A stretch of 64,000 nucleotides of DNA from Paragyromitra xinjiangensis (taxonomy: Eukaryota > Ascomycota > Pezizomycetes > Pezizales > Discinaceae), in contig JBCAMK010000001.1 of assembly GCA_038503065.1 (NCBI GenBank), forward strand, positions 2,604,001-2,668,000, in the 5' to 3' direction. This document shows, one piece after another, positions 10,237 to 22,933 of this stretch. Every line of letters starts with the position of its first letter. The stretch's first letter is position 1. The position numbers and the translations under genes were made by a program. The notes beneath the pieces are model-generated. The model saw nothing but the letters and a program-made list of their open reading frames with translations. It was not told the origin of the DNA and did not search any database.

Positions 10237-10449
10237 GGCTGGTGTTATTGGATGGAGAGGAGTTTGTGGTATACCGGTACCTGAGAGCTTGTGATCGGAA
10301 AATTCGCTGCTTGGCAGCAGCAGCACCAGTGGCAGAAACTCGTTCAGGTATGAATCGAGCAGGTTCAATTTTAGGACCTTATCGGAAGAGATACTTCGGT
10401 AGTGGCGATTTTCTGGGCCGGGTTCAGCCGTCCCAATTTAGGACTTAAA

Positions 10450-11775
10450 TGGAGGCCTCGAGGGGCAAGGCGCAAATTGGTGAAATGTAGGTTTAATAAA
10501 TGCATGTGCTCCCAATTGTATCTCAATGGTTATGGTTCTAAAGAACCAACTCTGGTTTTCTTCATGAGCCTTAACCAATTATTATGGTACGTACCTCTAT
10601 TGGCGAAAAACCATTGACCTCAAGTTACCCATTGAATTTTCCTTCGGAGCCTGCCGATTTAATTATGGAAGATCTCTTTGACCGCGACATCCTAAAGCAG
10701 ATTGACTAGTTGCAATTGGTAAGCGTGGGGTTGGAGAGATCGGTATATCTTGCGTGAGGTTGCTATCATGTAGTTATATAGCTTTATTTAAGAATACTAT
10801 TACTGTAAGATAGATATAGATATAGTATCGTAATAAGTGCTCCTCTAGAGTAAACTTTTTTACTGCTGGGTGGGGGTCTTTCCGCCGATTGAGAGGATAT
10901 ATATGCATATGCATAATTCTAAGGCGAAAAATGTACTGCGAGCGGTCGAAAGTCACCTCGGCGATATCTATTCCTACAAGTTCACACTGCCGTGCGCGTG
11001 TGAACCGCCGAGGGGCATCGATCAAGCGACAACAGCAGTTTGCTGATTAGATACTTGATCATGAGCAAATATATTTAAATGCGAATTCCAGAATCACATG
11101 CACATGTAACCCACCTGCGTGTTGGGGCTGAAGCTCGGGGCCTCGTTGAAATATTGTCTTTCATTTAAGGGGCCTGCATATCATCAGAGACCAGAGCCTC
11201 ACCACCTTTTGTGATTCTTGTTTATATTTACTTCATTTGGTGATGGTGGCTACTTTGCTGGAGTCTTGAGTTTTCTCGAACCAGACTCTGTTAGCGCCGT
11301 CCCAGAGTCTGGAATTAAACCGCTGCGGGGTAGGAGGGTGGGAAACAGAAATTCAAAACTCTGAATCGCACACTGCCGCTCTCCAAATAAACTAAATAGG
11401 CTCTTTTGATTCACACTATGGCCTTAGATTTTGTTTCCGCAATTGCTTTTATGGCGTTTTAGTGCTTTCTGGTCCAGGTTCACGGTAGAGTTACTAGAGA
11501 ATCAGACTTCTGCCTGCAAGCTCCGGATCCTACCATCAACTACTTATTACAAAAAGCATGTTATATACTGTATAAGTAGTTTCTGATAACTGGGGGGCTG
11601 CGATTTTGAGCGCAACTTTGTGCGGAAGCTTAAATGCTATCAAACTACTAGTCCTAAAATCCAAATGGCACACAGGCAATAACCCCTTCCAACAACCCTT
11701 TGAATTGAAGCCAAGTGGATATATTTTTTTTAATTCCAGACCCAATGGCTTGGTGATGTGAACAAAACACACTAA
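10450..11775. other. Gene-free stretch
   Basis: No supportable gene. AT-rich with short frames only. Simple atagatatagatat repeats lie at 10810-10825. Confidence 0.4.
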
Positions 11776-12136
11776 GGGTGCGTCCGGGAAATCTGGGAAC
11801 TGGAAACGGCGTTTTGTGAAAGCTCCGTTTGCCAGTGGAAAACTGGGAAATATTGAAACGGAGTTTTAGCTACTAGCAGAAATTTTTTTGTTGTTCGGCG
11901 CTACCCACCTCTTGTTGCAGTTGTAGCCTGGAAAGTGTAGATGGAACGGAGTTTTGTGGAAAAAAAGTAGGTACTAGCTACTTTTTTTTGAAACAGTGTT
12001 TTGACCATATAACAGTGTTTTCTCTTGCCTTCACTAGGCGTGCCGAACACCCAAAGTTTTTTTAGAACAGGGTTTTGGTTGAAACGGAGTTTTTACCCCC
12101 AAATACCTCCGTTTTGGCCATTTCCCGAACGCGCCC
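11776..12136. mobile_element. PIF/Harbinger-like MITE with TAA target duplication
   Basis: Terminal inverted repeats read GGGTGCGTCCGGGAAAT on the left and, reversed, GGGCGCGTTCGGGAAAT on the right. The 361-bp element is flanked by TAA on both sides (11773-11775 and 12137-12139), a 3-bp target duplication typical of PIF/Harbinger. The interior has no coding potential and repeats acggagtttt-like words five times. It lies about 290 bp upstream of the membrane-protein gene. Confidence 0.85.
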
Positions 12137-12423
12137 TAAGCTAATTAGGTTTGGTTCGAGACAAGGGTCTTGGGCATGACTACATGTATTCCTGGTTCAT
12201 TATATATTGTTTTTGGCCACGGGTTGTGTGATTCTCTGAATATGAGCCGCAGCTTGTTAGTGTGTTATATAGAGCTGCCTCCGGGGTTACTACATTTGTC
12301 TCTTCTCTGTATCTATTGTTTCCATCATTTCCCTCTACTCCAGGTTGGCATTTTTGCTGCTTTTATATATACCCTCCTCTATCGATATCAGTCTTTATAT
12401 GCATTGTATATTGGCAATTAAAT

Positions 12424-14450
12424 ATGCTTCCTAGCGATAGTGCAAGAAACCGTCCTCGCGACAACCTCGGATGGCAGCGGGACTGTGTGTTTCTCATCGG
12501 GCGATGGGGAATTTTTCTCCTTCTGTCTGGTGCAATAGGCATCACAACCTCCCTCATAGTGATTTGCACGTTATGGTGGGCTAGCCATGGGTGTTTTCCC
12601 TGGCGGATGGTTGTGTTGAATAGCTGGACGATTCAAACTATGACTATTGCAACTACAAGTGAGCATGGAGGCCCGTGTTATTGGTTTTTATTATCGTATA
12701 GCTGATGTAGTACGTGCCTGATCTAGTGCTACGCGCTTCTGCTACTGCACATGCAGGATTATGTACCTCCATGCTAGCAGCTGTGGCACTCGAGATATCT
12801 GGCACGGGGCTTTCGAAGGCTTGTGCGATCTCGTTGCTTCGGTTCTCGAATTCTGGCCCTCAGTCTCTGGTCTTGCCGCTTTTTTCTGGATCTCGAAAAC
12901 TCAGAATAATACTCTTGACGATATTGCTGACTGTCACGACAACCCTACTACAACTCACCTCTACCATACTTCTATTCGATATCGGAGCTGGCCTAGTCCG
13001 GGGCAACGCACAATACAGAAGCTTGGCAATAGGGTTTAAAAGCTTCGCCGAGCAAGCATCATATGGAAGCAACTACTGGGTCACAATGCCTTCCAACTAC
13101 TACATGTTCGCAGAATATCGCAGACCAGCACCAGACTATGACGACCGCTGGGATACCGGTGTTTCTAAACGTGCCTTCATCTCCCTTCCATCTAGCGTGG
13201 AACGCTCCTCGGTCGGGGGGATTTCAGGGGACTTGCCAGTTCTTGATACTCAAGTGATCTGCATTCGACCTTCGATGGTTGATGCTAAGCTTCTTCGAGA
13301 CCAAAGACGAGATGTGAGTGTTGATAACTCGAACTCGTTTTTCCTCGATGGATACTCCATCACATCTATGGGGTCTGGCTCCGCGATATCGAACTGGACG
13401 TTTCCGGCGAAGTCTACGTTTAACTGTAGTTTTCCAACTCAAAATCCAAATAATGGCGACCCCAAGGACCTACCTGTTGGGTTCTGCCAGATGGGCCTGG
13501 GTGATGATAGTGGGGGCCGGGGGTTCCTGTTTTTCAAACCGACGGGTACGGAGGAGAGCTGGATAAAGTACCATAATGTGACTCGTTCACCAGTATTTCA
13601 GGGAAATGGTAGATGGTTGGATCTCGTTATGCCGAGTGGTGTTGACGTTGGGATGAGCTTGACGCTGTGCTATACTAATCTCGCGCTGGATATATTGGAC
13701 ACGAAAGCACATAGTGACGAGGTGCTTCCGGAAGCCCAGTTGACCTGGAATGCTACACAGTCCCGCTATGATACCAGGGAAGTGCGCAAATAACTTGAAA
13801 CGTTGAATTACCCTGTGGGGAAGAGCCATGTACTGGTTTTAGAAAAACCACCGGCTGGCTCGAAGAGTAAAGTTTCATCCAACTACAACTGGTTGACGAA
13901 AAGTCTCTCGATCAAAGACAAAGGGACTGCAACTTTCTGCGTGAGCTGCAATTATAGCTTCGTTGCTGCGTTCAAAACCAACCGTGCTCATACAGCCGTG
14001 TTCCAAGACATACTCGAAGAAAGCGATAATCCGGCATTAGCACTGCAGTCACAATTTACAACGCTCTTTCAGATGGGTTATTATGACCGCCGTGTCGAAT
14101 ACGACGCTTTATCATCCGTCGTATTGACACCCTTCGTCACAGTCCTCTTGCCTCAAAGATACCAAGGCTTCTTGGTTGTTGTGGCGATTACCAGTGTCCA
14201 TTCCATTCTCGTGGTGGTTATCGTGGCGTGTTTCGTCCGGAATGTTAGGTTTTCGATACTCGAAAACGCGTGTCTTCCGGTTGCACAAATGTATGGTGGA
14301 GATGCTGAGGAACTTCTCAAAAGTTCGACGATGATGAGTGATAGAGAAGTATATGAGAAGTTGAAATCTGAAGGAAAAAATGAGGTGCTCTATCAACTCA
14401 GATATCAGCACCAAAGGGATGGATCTGGGGTTAGATTGATCAAGGATTGA
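12424..14450 (+). pseudogene. Large fungal membrane protein, one in-frame stop
   Basis: Exon 1 is 12424-12658 and exon 2 is 12727-14450. The 68-bp intron (GTGAGC...CTAG) joins them in phase, giving a 652-aa reading. Residues 24-50 are a membrane segment (FLLLSGAIGITTSLIVIC). HAGLCTSMLAAVALE follows the splice. A second membrane segment is near 115 (RIILLTILLTVTTTLLQLTS), then a long, probably extracytoplasmic, part with cysteines and NxS/T sites, and a last membrane segment near 575 (FLVVVAITSVHSILVVVIV). The layout is that of a widespread uncharacterised ascomycete membrane-protein family. A TAA at 13791-13793 interrupts the frame between REVRK and LETLNYPVGK, both sides in the same frame. 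A CAA-to-TAA change is the simplest reading. A 42-nt in-frame intron at 13782-13823 is a weaker alternative. Confidence 0.7.
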
Positions 14451-15233
14451 TGGGAAGGACTGCCTCGTGCATAGGGGTCTGTTTAGTATGATTGCCCCTT
14501 GGGTTGCTAAGGACAGAAAAGACTGTACTAACTTTTGGCGGAGCTAGCAAGGGTACAGAGAAGTAAGAGGCGAAGTTAAGAAGGAGGACGTAGAGCTAGG
14601 ATGAGGTTATGGGGGTTCGGAACGGTGAATTGTGTGGAATGGAAGTAGGGTTTATTTTAGTATGTTGTTTTGAAAGTTGTATTTCGTTTATTTTGATTTG
14701 CATGTTATGGATTTGATTTGTTTATGTGGTTTATATGTTATGGAGTTTATTTCTTATGTTAGTTTATTAGCATAGCGCGCCTCCCAGGGGCTGGATGTGT
14801 GTATGAACTATCAATCAACCAATCGATTTGGTGGAGTTACTTAGGATGTTTGTCCCGATCATGAAACCCAATTCCAGTCTGCTGAGTGGCGGATCTGTCC
14901 CGACTGAGGGGGCGGAAAAAGGCGTCAGAGGGATATGAGAAAGTTGGTGAGGATAAGAGTTAAAAGGGGGTTTGGGGGGATAGGGCAACTCTGAAGGGAA
15001 TTCTTAACTTGGTAGTCTGGTCAGTATACCTATAGCTAGTTAGCCGTTTTAATTTATTAACCGTATTCCCCGTCCAAACCCAATTAATTCCTCGTATTTT
15101 CCTTGTGCCTTTCTCGATTATAAGGTACCATATAAGCTCAAGCATGCGGGCCTATAAGCCCTCGGACCACAGCCCAGATACAAGACACTGAGGACCGTGA
15201 AGCATAAAGGCAAGGCACAAAGGCAAGTGGATA
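14451..15233. other. Gene-free stretch
   Basis: AT-rich 3' flank of the membrane-protein gene with T/G-rich simple sequence (14640-14760). No gene seen. Confidence 0.4.
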
Positions 15234-15532
15234 CCGTATTTACTGGGTTATAAGCAACTCCCGTTTTAGGGTCAAAATAGAGTTTGAGACAAAGTCCGTG
15301 CTCGGTGGATATAAAAGCACAGGCTTTCCCGCTAATTCTTGCCTAAAGGGGTCTCTTGAGGAGGCCAAAGTCCCAAAATGAACCCCTCAAGCCCGAGAGA
15401 GGGTCTGTGAGCCTCCGATTTCGGCTCTGATATCCATTTAAACGTGCTCCCGGATCTCTAAGGAAAGGTGGCTGAAACAAAAACCTTATTTGGACTTTAA
15501 AATCCGAGTTGCTTATAACCCAGTAAATACGG
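15234..15532. mobile_element. TA-flanked inverted-repeat element
   Basis: The left end CCGTATTTACTGGGTTATAA and the following GCAACTC recur exactly, inverted, at the right end. TA dinucleotides flank both ends (15232-15233 and 15533-15534). The 299-bp interior is non-coding. TA duplication suggests mobilisation by a Tc1/mariner or pogo-type transposase. Confidence 0.88.
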
Positions 15533-15534
15533 TA

Positions 15535-16346
15535 TCAGGTATGAAGATGATGAAAACGAGAAAAGAGAGGCCGAGCATAGGCTCCACGACGCCGAAACGT
15601 TGAAATCACCCCTATAAGCAAGGTGTCATTCGGCCTAGCTAGGCTCCTTGACGGCGTCCTGCCTCTAGAGGCGATCCCGGCATCCGAGCGCGAAATTCGC
15701 TTGCTCAAGTTAGCTTTGTGCCCGTATAACCTCAACAAGATTGAGACGGAAGACGAGGGAGGTAAACAAGTAGATGCAGCGTAATAGATGAAAAGTTTTC
15801 GAAGATTTGGCAGGCTTATGCGGTAGTTATGAATGTTCAAAGTTTATAGGGTTAGGGTTACATATTCTCAACTGCCTATTTTCGTTGTCGTGTTTCTAGT
15901 TTCCGATTCTACCTTACATGCACTATACTTCTGGGAGTGAATTTTCGATTGGCAATTCTAGATATTCTTTCGTGATACGCAAGAATTGCTGCCGAATCGG
16001 CCTCAAATGATGCGAGAAATCTTTCGGTAGAGTGTTCTCGCTGATCAATGATATTCTGGCTAATTCGTATTCCCTGCAGGCACTTCCCCAGACCAACGGG
16101 CTTCGGTGCAGTGTCCGTATCGGGCTCTATCGATCATAACCAGGCATTGGAAGATGTACCTGACGGAAAGTCTTTATACGATGTCTCTTCATCGGTTCCT
16201 CGCGGCCAAGTATTTAGGGAAACCCTCGGTTGGCCGGAGTTTTGATGGCTGTCGTTTATCCGAGTGTACCCCGCAACCTAAAGACATTGCTTAAAAGCCA
16301 GTGATAAAAATTGAGCTTTGTAGACGGTAAAGATTGATCGCAAAAG
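15535..16346. other. Gene-free stretch upstream of the GH51 gene
   Basis: No gene supported. It would contain the promoter of the gene starting at 16347. I see no clear TATA box or regulator motif that I would defend. Confidence 0.35.
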
Positions 16347-19195
16347 ATGTTGTTCCAATTGGCAGCGTGGTTCTTACTTGTTGCCGAACTAGCGTTGAGC
16401 CAGACGGTAGCACCCGTCCATCTCAAGATCAACACCGAGGATGTGACTGCTAGGAATAAGACTGCCCCAAATCTGTACGGACTCTTTTTTGAAGATATCA
16501 ATGTAAGTGGGTAATCTGGGTTATGGAGCTGCACGAATTTGTATCTAATCGGAGAATGAGTGTAGCACTCGGGAGATGGTGGGATTTACGCGGAGCTAAT
16601 TCGGAATCGAGCGTTCCAAGGTAGATTTAGTGGTTCGTCACTTGTAATATTTTATTTATCTAATGGTGTACTAGGATCTGGTGTTAAGCTTCAGAATAGC
16701 GGAACAAACCCTTATCCTTATCGAACGCAGGAGGCAGCCATTCCCTACGGACCGAACTTGGACGCATGGAGGGCAATCGGGGACGTAAAGCTTTCAATTG
16801 ATCTCATGAACCCTCTCTCAGATGCACTACCAGCGGTCTTGAGGGTAGACGTGGGGAATAGTGCAACCGGGGAAGTTGGGTTTCTAAACGAAGGTGAGAA
16901 ACCACTAATCCCTGCAGGGCTGGGTAGGATGCTGATAGTTTGTAGGATATTGGGGCATTGACGTCCGGCCGCAAAAATACGCCGCTTCATTCTACGTAAA
17001 GCCCTGGGAGCAATACTACAGTGGTGCCTTAAGCTCGTTCAAATTATCATTGAGATCGAATCTCACTAGCGAGGCATGGACCACCACGGAAATTCCTATC
17101 ACTGAAAAATTAGATACATTCGACTATACTAAGCTGGATGCTACACTATTTCCTGGGTTTTCAGCGCCAAGCATCAATAACTCCTTTGCTATCACAATGG
17201 ACGCTTCGGAGGTTAAAGGACAGACGTTTTTCTTCTCGTTAATCTCGCTCTTTCCACCAACGTTTAAAGACCGTCCTAATGGGATCCGTAAAGACTTGGC
17301 AGCGGCACTGAAAGGTCTAGATCCAAAGTTTTTGCGTTTCCCCGGAGGCAATAATCTTGAGGTGAGTTTGTCCTTGCCCAGAGATATGGGTGCCCACTTT
17401 TCAGAGATTGATCGAGTTTGAAAAGGGGTTTTCGATTCAAACCCGATGGAAATGGAATGAAACCATTGGGGATTTAAGATATAGAAAAGGGCGTATTGGC
17501 CAATGGGAATACTTCAACACCAATGGGTAAGGAGAAAGCTCAATCACTTGTAGATAACTAGTACTTCAAGGCTTACGATAAAACAGACTTGGCCTCCTCG
17601 AGTACTTCGACTTCTGTGAGGACATGGAAATCGAGCCGCTCCTTACTGTCTATGCAGGCTACTCACTTGCACCCAATGGTCGTAATCCAGCAGTTATAGT
17701 TCCACAAGCACATATTCAACCTTTTATCGATGAGGTGTTGAACGAGCTTGAATATATTGTTGGCGATGTCAACACTCCAATGGGCGCTTTGCGGGCATCT
17801 CATGGCCGTATAAAGCCGTACAAACTAAAGCTTGTTGAAATCGGAAACGAAGATCAATTCTCAGACGGGAGTTATAACTGGAGGTTCCCGATGTATTATG
17901 AACAGCTCAAGGGGAAGCATCCAGATATTACGTTTATCGCAACCACAGGACCAGATATCACCCCCCAAATGGGAATTCCAGCGGGAGAGATGTGTACGTA
18001 TTGATAGCACCCATGGGAGGAAGCAGGGTTTTGCTGATTTGGAGCTTCTGTAGGGGACCCCCATTACTACCAAACTCCACAGTTTTATAAGAATAATGTG
18101 AGTGATCTTGAGATTTATGGATTTTAGTCTAGCTAATTAGTGGCTAAAAGTTTGGCCTTTGGGATAATTTTGGGGTCACATCGTACCAAAACGTTACAAT
18201 TTGTAAAAATTTGTGAAATTCTAGCAACCCTAGGGGCTTTGATACTAACTTGGGCAACCCCAGTTGTCGGAGAATACTCGGTACTTTCGGTTGATAGTAC
18301 CTCCGGGAATGTACAATGGTCTGGGCCAGGGAGAATCGTTTATCCGACGCTAGATGCCGCTATAGGCGAAGCCGTAAGTCCCTTTTAGGTTATATTCTCA
18401 GGGAGTTGAGGGCGTGGGCCCATAGGACTAGTGCAGTGCGCGAGGCTGCATATTTAAGCTTATACATATAATCATAAGCGAGAATTTTGCAAGCTCGAAC
18501 AGTCTTGCAGACTGCGCTGGTAAGCTAGGCTCTACTTTACATTAAGGCTGACAACATGAGCATGCATCGTAAAGATATTTGGAATCGGAATGGAACGAAA
18601 CCCAAATACCGTCAAATTGTCTTCATATGCACCACTATTTCAGAACATCAATTCATATCAATGGACGGTAATATCTCTTAGCGTTATCTAGAAATTGCAG
18701 TACCGTCCGTTGCTAACACCGAGCTACTAGCCCGACCTCATCAGTTTTTCAGCAGACCCAAACCAAACGACCTTATCAGCGAGCTACTATCAACAACAAA
18801 TGTTCTCGCACCACCGTGGGACAGAAACTCTTCCAATAGAGGTTGTAGAAGGGAATCTCAATCCACTATGGTGGGCTGCCCAGCATGATAATGGAAGGGA
18901 TGTCATTTATGTAAAGGTAGGGTTTCGGACCAGACGGCCTACCCTCCTGAACAAGGCTGATAATGAGCAGCTGGTCAATGCGGCTAATTCCGCTGTGCCT
19001 CTGACCCTCGAGTTTGATCGTGAGATCTCTGGGGTCAACGGTACTATTTTGACCCATGAGATCCGGAATGGGTTTAATTATCTGAATAATCAAACCGCAA
19101 TATCACCGAAGGCACTCGAATTTGAAAGTACGGATGGTAGTAGCTGGGATTTTGATGTCCCTAAGGCAAGTGTTATTGTGTTGGAGTTTTCGTAG
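16347..19195 (+). CDS. GH51 alpha-L-arabinofuranosidase, secreted
   Basis: Removes arabinose side chains from arabinan or arabinoxylan. Confident exons are 16347-16502, 16566-16620, 16675-16893, 16946-17361, 17426-17526, 17587-17993 and 18054-18097. The last exons lie at 18240-18373, 18575 to about 18666, 18732-18913 and 18970-19195. The start MLFQLAAWFLLVAELALS is a signal peptide. Family blocks follow: LYGLFFEDIN, HSGDGGIYAELIRNRAFQ, FLRFPGGNNLEG, EIGNEDQF (acid/base Glu), VVGEYSVLS (nucleophile Glu), NINSYQWTPDLISFSAD and the terminal VIVLEFS. Between 18098 and about 18240 I could not find clean splicing to the exon with the nucleophile. A 201-bp intron at 18374-18574 is unusually long. 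Damage there is possible, but both catalytic Glu remain. Confidence 0.88.
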
Positions 19196-22100
19196 TTGTC
19201 ATGAACAAGACCAAATTAGGCTTAGCTTGTTTCCGCAAGATGAGGTATCTAGGCTACCTAAGTGTTTTTAAATGAGTATTCTAGAATTGTAAATTGAGCA
19301 TGCAACTTATACAAGGGTCTAGTAGGGCTGTGACATGTTTCTGCCACGGGGGTGTAAGATCCATGTATCAAAAGCTTGGGAAATTATACATGCATGAATG
19401 TACCTATATACGGCTTTGCAACGATTGCAATCCAATGTAACATGCATGATGGTCGTGGTGGCTCATAATTGGGATATATCTTGCCTAACCGCGCAAATCT
19501 GCGTGACTGAGTCCTCGCTGAAGAGCATAATACATAGCTAGTGTACTAACAAGTTTCGTATCTTTTCCCCAGAAATTACATTGTAATATCATCATCGATT
19601 ATCACTCGCTAACACAAACATTGAGTTACACCAATCCCAGCCCTCAGGAAACCAATCAACTTGTGCGCATCATATATGACTCTTAGATTCATACATAGTT
19701 CGGGAAAGTGAATTCTTGGCTCGGTTTAGACACCCACATAAGCCAATTTCAGGTGTCTAGCAAGCCGATCCAAGAGGTAATCGTGGCGTATAAGCTGCAC
19801 TAGATGGCCATATTAGGAGCACTACACCTGCACGCACCCTCTGGCCAGTGCCGTTTTCTTCCTTGCGGAGTTAGCGAGTGTTCAGGGATCTAGCTCTGGT
19901 TCGGCAGGAGGTTGCAATACTGTGGGCTGTTTCATGTGCACGCGAGAACATAACTACCTACTAATTACTTTTTTTTATATTCTTATTTATACTTTAAAGT
20001 TATCCCTCACTAAGCTAGTATGAAGTCATATCTCACTTTGGTCAGCCCACCTGACTGTTGTTCCTACCACGCCTATTACAAGTGCTCCTGCTAGCACTAC
20101 CATGTTACCATCTGAAGATACTTAGTGGGTACGATGTGGGTTTCCCAGGCTCTTTGGTGTTTAGGACGAAATAAGTGGTATAACTAACTAAGGTTCCCAG
20201 GTGGTATCGGCTTCACTGGAGACACGAACCGTAGGTCACCCCTCACTTGCAAGAAGATTAATGGTAAGTAGCCTAACAATTTTATCAAACTAGTCGGAAG
20301 TTTCATCTTGTTAATTTTACATTCACAGATTACTACTCCTAGTGTCAATAAGTTTATGGATAGTCCGTATATTAGGGCGTCAAGATAGTTTCAGGACTCG
20401 ATGACAGGTTTGTAAAATGGGGAGATATATTTAGTTTAAGCTCAAAGGTAAAACAAATTTGTAATCCGCTTCGTACCTTAATGGCCATAAGTACCCGGTG
20501 GGATTGCCCCAAAGTTAAGCGTATGACTAAAAAGGGATCGAGCGCTTGTAGACTAGCTTGAGCTTAAAGCTTGAGCGAGAGAATTCTGTTAGACCGAGTG
20601 AGCGTGCTAATACTAACCGTCAATGAGCTAGTATAAATATTAGTGGAAAGACCCAAGGTGCACGTGGTGGAAATTAAGAAGGGAGGTGCCAATCGCTATG
20701 CATGTAACTACATGTATTAGGGCAAAAACGTAGGGATATTAGTGATAAATAACATCCAGGCTTTTTTTTTCTGGGAACTGTTGTAAATTTTACTAATCAT
20801 TTTCTGGTATACCGTATAACTTTCGGGAGAGGGAGATTGCGACGGCAGGACTTAACGGGAAAAAGCATTTCAGAGATCACTCAACATACCCGAGTCTCAA
20901 AAACTATTATAAATCTATTGAGAAGCTGCCTAGTTATCAAAAATATGATAGGCCTCTGAGAATCCGTGATACTTAATGGAGAATTTCAAAGGGGTGCAAG
21001 GTTGAGCACGTGACTAATTATTTTTAAAACGCTAGCTCGATAGAAGCACAAGTCACAGTCAATCACTCAGGTGCCGTCCTATGCGAGCTATTGCTATGCT
21101 ATATTTAGATATAAGTGTCGGAGAGAATCTCGCTCAGAATTGACGGATAGGGAATAGTAAAAGACCGAATTTGCGATAAGGGTTACAGCGCATGGAGTGT
21201 GAGATTGCCCTAGGCAAAGCAATTGGTAAGCTTTTGGCATGTTTCGAGCTATAAATTTCAGCACCTTTTCGTATCCTTTTGGTTCACATACTGCTGATAG
21301 AGATTCAAGTTAACGTCCTTTAAGCTGAGTTAGCGGATTTTTAAAACCAAAATTAGGTGACATATCAACCAGGCTAATCAGCGACAACGGGCGCAGCACG
21401 TTCGCCAGCTTTGGGTGGCTTTCTTTTAGAATAAGCGATTGGATGCTGTAATTTTTAGCTCTTTGAACTAAGGCTTTGCAATTGGTTGCAATTATCCTAT
21501 ACGTCGAAGAGCGAAATTGCTTGTGCATGGGTGGGTCCTGGAACCCCGGCCTAAACATCGCAAGTGACGCAAGAGGTGGAGACAGGAGAGATCCCATTAT
21601 CATAACACAAATAGGTACACCTGTTGGAACAAGTATAATCTTAGGGTATCTAGCAATGAGCTGTGGGGTACGTACTCGAATGTTAGGGCTGGGAAGTCAC
21701 AGGGAACGGTGTACGGCTCAGAATGGATCTCTCCATAAGTACCTGCACTCTGTAAGCTACGGCCATTCAACTGTCAAGGATTAAGTGGGATGACATACCT
21801 AAGAACCAACCTTACGAGACCTATAAGTCTCGAACCTCAAACCTTGAAAGTGATTTCGCTGAAGTAGGAAGTGTGACTACCTACGTATACGCATACCTTG
21901 CAGCTACCGCATAGCGCAACCCCCAGATATATATGCTAGTAGGCTATGCAAAAATTATAATCAATATCTTTAATTTAATGCTTTGGGATAAAGTTCAAAC
22001 ACCCAGCGATCCAGCTGACCCAAACTGACGGGACCGAAAATTACCGATGCTGACGGCGGCTCAGGTATGCAAGTCATCGGCTGTTGTTACACAGGACTAC

Positions 22101-22933
22101 TTCCCGAGGTGGTTACAATTCCGCCGATCGCGCAGAGACCTTTTTTGTGTAGATGAGCCTGCCTGTCACCTGATATATGTTTATTTGACAAGACTTTTAT
22201 GTAATGCTTGCAATCCTTAAGTAGAGAAGCTTTCGAGGTGGAAAAGTAGTCATTCGAGCATTTTTCGGATATCCCGTGCGCTTGCTAAGCATTCTAATAT
22301 CAGGCCATGGTGTTCTGGATTCGGGATCGTATGCGGGAAAGCAGTATATCTAACAAGTTTAACTTAGCGATGCTCGTTAATCATGATATGGGTACATAGC
22401 AAGAATAGCGTTATATTCCTCGCTCTTAGATTCGTCACTTACCGTCGAATCCCGTTCTCGCAATGCAGTTGCCCGTAGGGCACCACCAATCGTTGCACCG
22501 AAATTCTTAACCAATCGCAAAAATCGATATCTTACAAGCCTGAAGCTTGACCTTATACGCGGGCTATGTTCGGTTGGCTTATCAATTGCGTGATACGGCC
22601 CATTGGACCATGGGTCAATAATCCTTGATAGTGCAAAGCAGGCGGTTAGCCATACGTCAAGTTTACTGGATACAAGGCAATAGTCAAATAATTTAGATGG
22701 TGATGCGTTTAATGAGCTTTTCGTTTATGCGTAGCCATTCATAGACATGGTCATAATCTTACCGAAGGTATAATATTCGCTACACCCCGGGATGCATCGA
22801 AAATAAAACTCTGTCTGTGGCCATGATATATAACCTGCCGTTCTCGAAGGTGGACTGGCGATGATGATTTGACGGCGGGATAGATGCCCAAACGACAGCA
22901 TATCCTCAGAGCACTTCAAAACAAACTTTCGCA
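19196..22933. other. Long gene-free stretch
   Basis: 3.7 kb of AT-rich DNA with only short scattered frames. A 97-codon reverse frame at 21310-21603 (HPKLANVLRPLSLISLVDMS) is the only one with protein-like composition and matches nothing I know. No element ends were found. It may be decayed repeat DNA. Confidence 0.4.

Noticed and set aside
15845..15860. Telomere-like gggttagggtta
   Set aside because: Two units only, internal; no longer array.
20470..20560. Sequence faintly like 5S rRNA (ggccata...aaagttaagc)
   Set aside because: Only short words match; the stems cannot be paired along the length.
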